Source: Caenorhabditis remanei (Eukaryota; Nematoda; Chromadorea; Rhabditida; Rhabditidae). From it: 64,000 nucleotides of DNA. Positions 21,201 through 33,200 of this stretch are shown in pieces (position 1 is the stretch's first letter; each line of letters opens with the position of its first letter). The translations under genes were made by a program, and so were the position numbers. Under the pieces are notes generated by a model. It worked only from the letters and a program-made list of their open reading frames with translations, did not search any database and was not told where the DNA came from. The DNA lies in contig NC_071328.1 in assembly GCF_010183535.1 (NCBI RefSeq), forward strand, positions 744,001-808,000. The letters are read 5' to 3'.

Positions 21201-24200
21201 AACGCGGGCGTGTAGTTCTTCTGATCCTCCTCGATCACTCGCATGATGTAGTCGATGAATTCGTACCAGAATTGGACAGAGGTGTCCAGAATCGGGAATT
21301 GTTCGGCGCATGATTCGAACATCAGCTGGTAGGTTTGCTGCATGCAAGCCTTTGCGCATTCGCGAACGACGTTCGACGCTCGCGGGGGGCTCGCCAATTC
21401 GAGAACCTGGAAAAATAGGTGTTAAGGTAAATTACTTCAAGGTTCCGTCACAAGAATCGAAAATTCCGAAACTTTCGCGAAAAACGTTAAAAATCGGTAA
21501 CTTTGACATGTCCCCTTAGTGTCACGTTATGTCCCAACACTCCCAAATTTACATTTTTCTGGTAGATCAAAAACAGGGCTACATTTTTGTAGTTGACAGT
21601 TTTTCAATAGCTCTTCAGGATTTTGAGATATGCGCCTTTAAAAATAGGTACCTGGAGAGCGACTCGAGAGAGAAGGAAGGGAGAGACGCAGACAGTCAGC
21701 CGCTCTCGTTTCTCTGCGTCTCTCCGCCCAAGTACCTTACTTAGAAGGCGCATATCTCAAAAGCGTGAAGAGCTATCAAAAAGTTGTCAACCACAAAAAT
21801 TGAGATAAGGACGTGATCTACCAGAAAAATATAAATTTGGGACAGTTGGGACATCATATGACACCAAGGGGACATGTCAAAGTTGATAGATTTTTATGAG
21901 AGTTTTGCCATTTTTTGGTATATGAAAAGTGACTAACCAGCGTAATAGAGTTTTTTGACCTTCACGAAACACTTAATTTCAAATTAGTCTAAATCTGTCT
22001 GTAGGTCACCTTAAAATTAGCTATTTTCTTGGAAATTCAAACATAATTTTTTGGAGGATTTTTCACATTTTCCACTATAATCATCCCTAATTAAAAAGAA
22101 AAACTCACTTTCATACGAAAGAACGTGATCGAAGTCAAGAGGTCGACGGTCGACTTGAGATCTTGGAGTTTCGCCGGTGACGATGACGGGAAATGATTCT
22201 GGAATTCAAATTTTCAAATTTTTATTTTTGACAGGCCAATTGAGCGCTCTTGCATGGTCCTGGATTCTTTTGTCAGTATATAATAGCATACCAGGCTTCT
22301 TACAACCGCGTTCTACCGAAACCGAAGGAAAATGTGTGTGAAATTGAGACATTTTTTCGAGAGTATTTCGGTGGAGCGCAGTTGTATGAACTGTGCAGAG
22401 CTAAAAAGTAGGGTCACTTAACAAACCGTCTTAGTAGAGACCGCCCACATTAAATAGCAATTTTTTCACCCAAAAATTGTGATTTTTCGAAAAATTTTGT
22501 TTCTGGCCGAGTGGTTAAGGTAACGAGGCTTATCGCTCAAAGGGTCGGGGGTTCAATCCCCGTGGTGGTCAAAACTTTAGAAATCTTTTTTTGCTTGCTT
22601 TTTTCGACTTTTACGTGCCAAATAACCTCGAAATTCAGAATTGTCGAGTGTTTTTCACCCAAAAATCTGCGGTTAACTTGCAGATCATAAAGTCCAACAA
22701 AGCAAAAGACACCAAAAAGCGCAGGAAGTTCTCCTTGTCTTTTCACAAAAATTGTAGGAGGGTGTCAAGTGTTTTCGAAAATGTGTCAGAATAGTTGAAG
22801 GAGGGGCGGGGGGAGTGCAGTCTCTGACCAAAAGGGGCGAGAAGATGGAGACAAGATTTAGTAAGCCAAGTGGGAAAAAGGAAAGAAATGAGCAGGAAGG
22901 AAGAAGAGAAGAAATTGAATTTAGTTGAAGAGGATAAGAAGTGGATGAGGGGGGGGAGGGGGATATGACGAATGTTAGTGGAAAAGGGGAAGGAATTAAT
23001 CTTCTTCTGATAATATTTATTTCTTTTTTGTTATTTATTCTTCTGAATGATCAGTTCTTATTGATCTTGCAGAGGTGCTATTTGAAGTTTTATTTATTCA
23101 GTAAAAACGATCTAAAACGGTCAGGCTTCCTGGGTTTTTAGCGCAAATTCAAATATTTTTTCAAAAATTTTGTCACAAGTAAAATACGCTTTCAATGTTT
23201 TTCTAATGATTTTTTTTGTCTGAAACGTAAAACTCAAAAAATTTTTTGCTAAGCTTAAAAACTTAAATTGCGTCTAAAACCCTGTTTTGAGCACTTTGTG
23301 CATTGAAATTGCTACTGTTAGAATCGGCAAAACATTACGGTCATTCCAAATTAATTTTTTTTTAACTAAATTTTTTTTAGTTAATAAATTGACGGTTTAG
23401 GCAAAAAAGCGCTAGCGATTTCAGAAATGATGATGTTTTTCAGTAAAAACGGTCTGAAATCGGGTTTCATGAGTTTTTAGCGCGAATTGAAACTTTTGTC
23501 AAAAATTTTGTATCGCGAGTTAAAAAAACGCGCTCAAAACTTTTCTACCGCTTTTTTTTGCCTGAAACGTAAAAACTCAATTTTTCAAATTTATTTTTGA
23601 AATTTTATCTTAAAATGACCGCAATTTTTCTCCGATTCCAACAGTAGTGATTTCAATGCTCAAAATGCTCATAACATGGTTTTAGACGCAATTTAAGTTT
23701 TTAGGCTTAGCAAAAAAAATTTGGTGGACATGGCCTAGGAAAATTTTTAAAACTCTAAAACTCCTTGGCCACCGGGGGGTATCAAATTTTTAAGGCGTTA
23801 GAGTCAAAATTTGACAATTTTTTTTAGTACCAAAAGTAGACATCTGCAATTTAAGATATGCAAGTGCGCCCTACTGAGAAGCTTTGTAGTTTTGCGCCAT
23901 TCTCAAAATGTTTATAAGGCGCTGCTGCGTCAAAAAAATCCAACACAAACGCTCCAAAAGAATGCTTCCAAAGTGACCGACCACTTTCTTCCCACCTCTT
24001 TTATATTATGCATTTTACTATGGGTTGACCCAAAAAGTTGTGGGTGGTGGTGGGTCGAGTCGAGAGCGAAAAAGAGTTTTGAATTTCAATGACATCTTCT
24101 TTTTTCTAGTGGGTGTGCTTAGTGTTTAGTTCAATGAAACAGAAGACAAACTACGCTTTTTTCAACAAAAAAAAAATTGTCAATTCGAATCGACAAGATT

Positions 24201-27200
24201 TTCAGAATTTGTCTATTCCTAATGACGAAATCCTTAGAAGACGAGAGATTGGAGAGACGCAGAGATTCTTCTCACGTGAGAGAGAATTGAATGGAAGCAT
24301 TAAGATGTCTATTTCTGTGAGTACTCTTTGATTGAGTACTCAATCACTTTGAGAGGAGAATGATAATCAAAAACGAAAGGGGATTATAGATTATCAAAAG
24401 AAAGGTTAGCACATGGGGATTTTTGAGATATGGAGGATTTGCTCGGATTTACTTTGAGGAGAAGTTGAAAATGAGTAGTGTCATACGGTATGTAGGCTAT
24501 GACCACCAATATTTTGCTAACAAGGGAACCCCAAGGGGTCGCAAGTTTGGAATCGTTCCAAATTGCTACCAGGTATTAAGGACTGCTTGAATAGGCATAT
24601 CCCAAATTTTTGTTTTGTGCTCGTCACTTGTCGCTGAGAAAAACAGTCTCAAAAGGTCACTCCTGTAGTGAAACGCTGTAAAAGCCGAAAAATGGCTTGC
24701 AAAACCAGAGATGAAGACGGTTTTTCTCAGCGGCAATTAACGAGCACAACACAAAAATTTGGGATATGCCTAATAAAGTGTCCTTAAAACTAGGTAACAA
24801 TTTGGAACGATTCCAAACTTGCGACCCAAAAAATTCCCTTGTAAGCTCAAAAACTTAAATTGTGTCTAAAACCCGGTTATGAGCACTTTGAGTTTTGAAA
24901 TCACTACTCTTAGAATCGCCAAAAAAAATGGCGGACATTTTAAGGCAAATTTTGAAATATTAGAGTTTTGGAATTTTGTGCCACTGTCACTCAGAAACTG
25001 AAAAAAATTAAAAAAGTTAATTTTAAAAAGTTTAGGCTCCACACCGTTCTGATGAAAATGTTAAGCCTGCACAAACTTGAAGTGTCTCGACAATAGGCTT
25101 ATCATAAAATTATTTTTGAAAATTTTGAAAACTTTGGATATCATCTCAAAGAAGGAGCATCAGACCTCAAGTTTTTTAGGCTATGCTCAAAATTTTGTCA
25201 GTCTACTTGTTGTATGTCACGGGAAGCTTATATGTCTTCTTGAAATTTCAATTTTAGAAATTTTTTGCAAGCACTTCCGTAAATCTGTGCCTATAACAAT
25301 TCCGACTTGGTCCTTAGCACAAAAGGCTCAAATTTGCAACCAATGGTAATAGACATGAAGTTAAAAACATAAAATTTTTAAAAAATCTTTTTCTAAGCCT
25401 TAAAATTTTTAGCTTTTACGTCTCAGCCAAAAAATCGCTCGAAAATGTTTGGACGCGTTTTTTTACTCGTGGTACAAAGGTTTTGACACAACATTTTGAT
25501 TTGCGCTAAAAACTCAAGAAACCTCCGATTTCAGACCGTTTTTACTAAAAAAAAACATATAGCATTGATAAAATCGCTGAAAAATAGCGGATTGTGTGAT
25601 TGTGATATATGTAATCTGTAAAACTTACGAGTCATATTTTTGCTAAGGTTAAAAACTTAAACTGCGTCTAAAACCCTGCTACGAGCACTTTGAGCATTCA
25701 AATCACTACTGTTCGGTAAAAAATGGCGGTCATTTTGAGATAAGTTTCAAAAAAAATTTTTTAAAGTGTTTTTATGATTTAAAAAATCTGTAACTCGCTT
25801 CAAACTCAATATTATGATTTGAAAAATATACCAAAATGTAGATCTCGACGAGTTCTATGTCACTGATATCATACGGGCCGGATGGCTATTCGTTAATGTG
25901 CCGCGGGCTGGGAAAAAGTGCCAAAAAACGCGAAAATGACCAAAAAGCCATTCTAGCACGGCCCGCGGCACATTAACGAATAGACATTCGGTCCGTATTA
26001 TGTCAGTGACATAGAACTCGTCGAGATCTACATTTTGGTATATTTTTCAAATCATAATATTGAGTTTGAAGCGAGTTACGAGCCGGCCCGGGTCGGCCCG
26101 GTTCGGCCTGGTTTGGAAGTATGAAAAAAACTAGCCCTAACCAATATAATTGTCAATTCAGAATCTAGACGTCTTCAGAATCTCTAAAATTCAATTTTAA
26201 ACCAGGAACACCAAAAAAAGGGAGGGGGGCATCTCAAACAAAATGACGCGTACAAATTTCAATATCCCCCCCCCCCCCCCTCCCTCTGAAGATCTCATTC
26301 CTCCCATTGACAAACAATTCCGAAATTGCCCTTTTTTCGCCGTCAAATCTCATTTAAAAAGACATAAGACATGCTAGGAAATAGGGAAAAACGGGGAAGG
26401 ATTGAGAGTAGCCAGAAAAAGGGGGGGGGAAGACACTTCTCTCGGTTTCCCCCGGCAACTAAGAGCTGTGAGGAGTGGTGGAAAAAAGGGGATGGAAGGA
26501 TACATATGTATTCTGAGAAAAGAGATAGAGGGACATATATCTAATATTGAAGAAGGAAAAAGGAAGAGAGACACACCCCGATTAGTGAATGAATTATGTG
26601 GCAAAAATCGAGAGAGAGAGAGAGAGAGATGTGCATCTTTTGGTGGGAAAAGAAGAGGAAATACGTGTGGAACGGGGTGTTCTCTGGATAATCTTTGTGA
26701 AAAATTGCTGAAAACTGAAATCCCGTCACGAAACCCTCTTTGAGCTATAAACATTTCAAAAAAAAAAACTGATTTTCGTTAAAAATTTTGATTTTCATTG
26801 AAAAATAGCACAACTTTGAGATGTCCCCTTGGTGTCACGTTATGTCCCAACTGTCCCAAGTTTAGATTTGTCTGGTAGATCAAAATCAGGGCTTCATTTT
26901 TGTAGTTGACAATTTCCATCTATCTCCTCAAGCTTTTGAGATATGCGTCTTCAAAAGTGGGAGGAGACATGCAGAGAAACAAGAGCGGCTGACTGTCAGG
27001 TTTTGAGATTCCGTCACGTTACCACTGTTGAGCACAGTTGACTTTTTTCCAGTTTTTTGATGGATTTTACAGAGAAACACCGTCAAAAACACTATATTCG
27101 ACCAACAAAGTTAAAAATTTAAAAATAACAAAAATTCGACCAAAATCCACCAAAATCAGTCAAAAACTAGTCAAAAATACGCATATTTCGACAGCTTCTA

Positions 27201-30200
27201 ACTTTTCGAATTTTGCCACAACTTGAAAATTTTTAACATTTTCTTGTAGACCAAATCCAGCGCTATATTTTTGTAGTTGACAACTTTTTGATAGCTTTTC
27301 ACGCTTTTGAGATATGCGCCTTTAAAGTTAACAACCTGATAGGAGAGACGCAGAGAAACAAAAGCGTCTGACTGTCTGCGTCTCTCTCTCTGTCCCCCGT
27401 TGTGGGCGCCTATCTTTAAAGGCGGATATCTCAAAAACGTGAAGTGTTATCAAAAAATTGTCCACTACAAAAATAAAGCCCAGACTGTGATCTACCAGAA
27501 AAATATAAATTTGGGACAGTTGGGACATGATGTGACACCAAGGGACATGTTAAAGTTGAGCGATTTTTCAATAAAAATCGAAATTTTTAACTCAAAATAG
27601 GCTTACTTCTAACTTTTATGTTGGTTTTTATGTTAAAATTCACTGATTTTACTGCCATTTTTTTTGCATTTTAAGTGATTTTCAGGATTTTGGAGAAAAC
27701 TGGTTTAGAAGTAGCTCCGGGACGGAAATCTCAAACTTCATCAATTTTTTCCACTAAAATAACAGAATTTTAAAAACTCATATCTCAAATCCTTGCAAAA
27801 CTACCAAAAAATTCGAAACATTGATTATAAGAACAATACTCCAAAAATTTGACTAATTCTCATAAAAAAATGCAAGGAAGTCAGTTTTCTAGGGTTTCAC
27901 TTACGTCAATAAAGGATTATTTTTGAGGAAACGTGCTTGTGGCCTAGAAAAATCAAAATTTGGGAAGTTAGGCCGCTAGCGTATGTTGTTTTGTTATTTT
28001 TTCTCAAAACCCGGAACATTTTTTGTGACTTTTGAAAAAAAAAACCGGAAACTTACCATATCGTAAACTTTTCGAAATGGGAGGGGGGGGGGGGTGTCCG
28101 GTGACGTAAGAATTTCAGAATGGAGGCTTAGAAACCATATATGATATAATAAAAGTAATAATACATATGTTGTCAACACAAAAAAAATCTGAAACTCATA
28201 TAAGCAGTGTGTGGGAATTCTCTAGGCGCGACCTACGTAGGTTACATGGGAATTTGTATCCGTGGGTTGGAAGAATAAGAAGAATAACAAATTACGTATA
28301 TTATCTTGGGACAGGACATACACCTGCGCTCCACCGAAATCCTCTTGAAAAATTTCTCTTTTTCTCTGAATCTCTCAGTTTCGCACACAATTTTTCTTTG
28401 GTTTCAGTAGGGCGCGGTTGCGAGAAGCGTACTAGTAGAAATACTCACCCTATACGCGGACAGATCTATCCGTAGGCTGTTGTGCAGTTGGTCGAGTAGC
28501 TTCACGAATCGCTCTTTTCCAAAATTAGAAGCGGCAAACCTATCCGGAGCTGAGACGGCGGATGTGGCGGTGGTGTGAGCGTAGTAGCTGGAAAAAGGAG
28601 TTCTTTGAGACAGCGTCAATAAGACTAAAATTCTAAAAATCCGCATGAAAATTAGAAAAAAAACCTATTTTGAGTTAAAAATTTCGAATGGAAGTCAAGA
28701 CGTCGAATCAAGTTATTGGTAAAGATAGATTTTAAGGATTTTGCGGACTTTGAAATCCCTTCACAACTTTCATAAAAACCAGAAAATAAGAAAATAATCG
28801 CCCAACTTTAACATGTCCTCTTGGTGTCACGTTATGTTCCAACTGTCTCAATTTTATATTTTTCTGGTAGACCAAGTCTAGAACTCCATTTTTGTAGTTG
28901 ACAATTTTTCTATAACTATTGGCATTTTTGAGATATGCACCTTTAAAGACAGCCTACTTTTAGAGTGCGCGAGAGGGGGAGAGAGAGAGGGGGAGAGACG
29001 CAGAGAAGCTAGACGCCCTCCTCGTTTCGCACGCTCTCTCGTCTCCTAATCTTTAAAGGCGCATATCTCAAAAGCGTGAACAGCTATCAAAAAATTGACA
29101 ATTACAAAAATGTAGCACCGGTTTTGATCTATCAGAAAATATTAAAATTTAAAAATTTATATAAAAATTCAAAAAGTTAGAAACTGTCAAAATAGGCGGA
29201 TTTTTTAACTAGTTTTCGGCTAAATTTAGGTGGATTTTGGTCAAATGTTGTTCTTTTTTAAGTTTTTGAATTTTGTTGGTTGAAAGTTGTGTTTTTGACA
29301 ATGCTTCTCTGTAAAATCCATCAAAAATTTAGGAATTTTTTTTTCCATTTTTTGTCTGAAACTGCTATATCTCAAAAGCCTGAATAGTTATAGAAAAGTT
29401 GTCAACTACAAAAATATAGCCCTTGTTTTGATCTACCAGAAAAATTCAAATTTGGGACAGTTGGGACATAACGTGTCACCAAGGGGACATGATGAAAATT
29501 CAACTCAAATTAGGATTTTTTCTAATTTTCAGCCTGTTTTTTGATTTTCCCACAAAAAAACTTACCTCATGGCTTCTTAACACGTCAATCTTCTGATATC
29601 ACAAAAAGGTATAAAAAAATAAATAAGTAATAATAATACAAATTTCTTCGTCTATTTGTCTAGCAGATTAGACGCTCCCTATACAAAAAAAGTGTCTATT
29701 CTTATTCTATTGCCAGAAGACGTCACCTTTTTCTTCCATCATGTGGAATAGAGAAAGGTATCGGATTACATACAACAATTCATCAGGAAAAGAAACAAAA
29801 ACTTACGCATTTATATTGGCAAGAAGTGTTGACAAGACTGCTGGGACACCTGCGCACATGTACTTGGTGCAGAGACACGCGAAATGGGTCATCGCCTGGA
29901 ATTTATTGGAATTTTTAAAAATTTGGGAATCGGAACGGCGTAAATCAACAGTCAGCACCGTAAACCCACGGCTAACCCCCGTAAATCCACACTTAAGGCT
30001 CCGTAAACCGACACCTAAGCACCGTCAATCTATCCAAAGTCTTATAAAAGTATACAGGACTCCGTATATCTACGCGTTATCTTATAAATAGAGGCTCCGT
30101 AAATCAACACACAAAATCTTGTGAATCTTTTATTTTACCCCCCAAAACACCAAATCTAAAAGTGCTAACACTCAAAAACCACTAATTTTTAGGTTATTTT

Positions 30201-33200
30201 ACACGTCGAACCGGGTAAAAAACAAGAAAACAAATTATTCGAAAAGTTTCGACCACTGTGGGGATCGAACCCCCGATCCTTTGAATGATAGTTATTTTGA
30301 AAAAGATCTACACTAAATAAATCTACAGAATACCTTGTTACTTTTTGATATACGTAAATCTACACGAGACCTCTGTAAATCTACATTCAACCTCCGTAAA
30401 TCTACATTGAACTTCCGTAAATCTACATTCAATCTCTGTAAATCTACACAAAACACCCTGTAAATCTACATTTATTGTCTGTAAATTTACCTACAGCCTC
30501 CGTAAATCTACATTCAACCTCCGTAAATCTACATTGAGTCTTGTAAATCTACACAGAACTCCCGTAAACTCAACTCTCCTTAAATACAAGTCAGTGCTGT
30601 TTTCCCATAAATCGGTGCCGATTTCCCATAAATCTACATTTAACGTCCGTAAACTTACACAAGTTTCCGATAAACTTTTTTCGTAAATCTACATCTAGAC
30701 CTCAAGAAACCTACACGCACTCCCGTAAACTTAAATCCGTGTTCCCCCGTAAATCTACAGCTAGCCTCGTAAATCCACACAATTCTCTTGCTGCACCAAC
30801 CTGGGCATGATCTGGTCTCCTGTCTAATTTTCTTGATTTATACCCAGTCAATAAATAAATAAATAAATAAATAAATAACCTGATAAATACTCTCAATTCC
30901 ATATCTCATCGCAAATTCATCCGAAATCTCTTGCCCCGTCTCCTGAAAGCACACTTTCCAGCTATCCTCTCCCTTGACCTTCGGCAATTTGACCTCCTCA
31001 TCGACACAGTGAGCTGCGAATAAGTGTTCGTGCAAGCAGGTATACTGTACATGATAGGGCGCCAACTTCTCCTCTCCCTTGATCTCCACATTGATATGGA
31101 GACGTATGGCGCCGGAGACGGCTGATTTGTCGGTACGCTTCTCGAGATTATACCACACATCCATTTCTCCACTGAGTGTCCGCACCTCGATGACAGTCTG
31201 TCCAAGGAAATCGTCGGATTCCCGCGTCAACTTCTGACGGAGCTTCGACTTCAGATCGTTGTCCTCGTCCCACACCCGCACTTTGATACGGTCCGTCGAG
31301 TTGTGACATTCACTGTAATTACTCATCATAATTAACTTGAGGCTCCGCCCTTTTAACGGGAAAACTCACAAATGAAACTTCTCGTTCCAGACGGGATTCA
31401 ATTCTTGGTGTATGGTGCGTGTCCTTCGTTTCGTTTTTCCCACTTGAGCCGTCACGTACGGATCACTCTTGCCGGTTTTGTCTTTTGCGATGAGACCTTG
31501 TGCGCACAGAACTGGAAACTTTTTTTTTATATAAAACGGCGTAAATTGATATGGAATAGCGTAAATCTACACAGATCTTGTAAATCACCATTAGACAGCG
31601 AAACAAAAATTGGCATTGTAAAATTTTGTCGTTGTAAAATTTTGTCATTGTAAAATTTTGTCATTGTAAATTATGGCATTGTATCAAGTTTTTGAAATAT
31701 CGAGCAGGTCACACTGGATTTTTCAAAAGTTTTCACATTTGTCAAATTGTCGTAAAGTATTGTGCATTGTACGCAAACACGGTATTTAGTGCTTGCGTAC
31801 AATGCATCATACCTTACGACACTTTAAAAACTTAAAAAAATGGATTTTAGAAAACATGCATGACATTTTAAGCCCACGACCTGAAAAATTGGGTCTCGAA
31901 GCAAAATTTCACGAGAAATCTGAATTCGACGTTGAAAATCTATCATTTTGAGGAAATCAGGGGTTAACAACGCGTTAAACTTTAAGTTTCGGTAATTTAA
32001 GAGCGAAAACAATGTTTTTATATAAAAAATTTGATCCGAAATGTGTTATTACCGTAAAATAGTCGATGTTCACGTAAAATGTGCCACGCTTCACAATATG
32101 TTGCACTATATTTTTAAAAAACCTGATTTCTAACAAAAAATAATATAAAAAACTCAAAACTTCACTTATTTTTCTGCAAAGTTTGAAAAAAAAACTTAAA
32201 TTAACCAGTAACAGGCTCCCGTAAATCTACACAATCCCCCACCGTAAATGCTCACCTGTCAACGTAATCTTCGCACTCCACTTGCTGCTTCCCTCCAGAA
32301 TCGACGCCTTCACCGACTTCAACGTGTCCTTCTGTACGCTCTCCTGCACATCGAATATATTTCGGATCATGTCGAATATCTCCGGCTTATTCTGCTCCTG
32401 AATAATCATTCGATCCCTGATAACATTCTGATACGACTGTGTCCTGTCGGCCTCTCCGTGTTTCGACGACTTCTCGGCCGCCCGTTGGAGACAATCCGCA
32501 CTTAGCAATTCGCGACACTTATCGTGTACTTTGACGTTACACTGAGTACACCGTAGTCCCTGTCGTGCTAATCCCCATAGCAATCCCTCGCATTCGTTGC
32601 AGAATGTCGGTGTTTGGAAGGTGGTCGTCGCGAAGTTGTGAGGGGTCGTGGCAGAGATTGGGTAGATCAAAGCTTGGAGCGTCTTCTTGTACACGTGCGA
32701 TTTCTAGAAAAATTGGAAGTGGATTACGTCTGTATGCTTTAAAAAATTTGAAAAAATTTTTGTCAAAAAAAATTTTGTTACAAAATTTTGTTACAAAATT
32801 TTTTGCCCTAAAATTGTTTTCCCTAAATTTTTTGCCAGAAATTTGTTTAGTTTAGTTCTCTTCATACTAGCTGGTTTAAATGTTATTCGTGTTTATCACT
32901 ACAATGCTTCCCCGTGTAGTCCTCGTGGAGTAATCAAAAAATAATTTTGAAAATTTTTTGGTGCTCAACATTTTTTTGCCTTAAAAATTTTATATGTAAA
33001 GTTTTGTTTTTTTTCTCTCAGTGCTACTTAATTATGCTCAAAGAGACTGATACAAACGTGGTTAACATTTTCCTGAAACTTTTTTCCGCGTACTCCTCGT
33101 GGAGTAACCAAAAAAAACATTTTTGAAAAAATTTAAGAGCTCAAAATTTTGGACCAAATTTTAGTCCGTTTTTAGTTATTTTTTCATAACTTTTTTCTGT

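Larger units (their letters stand above)
22199..28448 (-). other. Large unc-13 intron in the MUN region; repeat-filled
   Basis: 6.25 kb with no supported exon. Contents: a family B hairpin (22,293), the tRNA-like relic (22,503), a GTTTTTAGCGC/AAACGGTC-rich repeat pair (23,100-23,720 and inverted at 25,400-25,570), a foldback (24,500-24,850), a family E palindrome (25,790-26,085), a C-run (26,266-26,280), GA-rich low complexity (26,590-26,630) and family A copies (26,815-27,560). Confidence 0.7.

Noticed and set aside
22503..22570. Functional tRNA gene
   Set aside because: A and B boxes are good, but the 5' acceptor strand does not pair with the 3' strand and no convincing anticodon stem forms.
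26374..26754. 126-residue minus ORF and overlapping plus ORF
   Set aside because: Low-complexity GA/CT-rich sequence (GAGAGAGA at 26,611), no splice context, composition typical of intron.
29935..30785. CRISPR-like direct repeats
   Set aside because: The GTAAATCTACA array has irregular spacing, no constant-length spacers, and the genome is eukaryotic.
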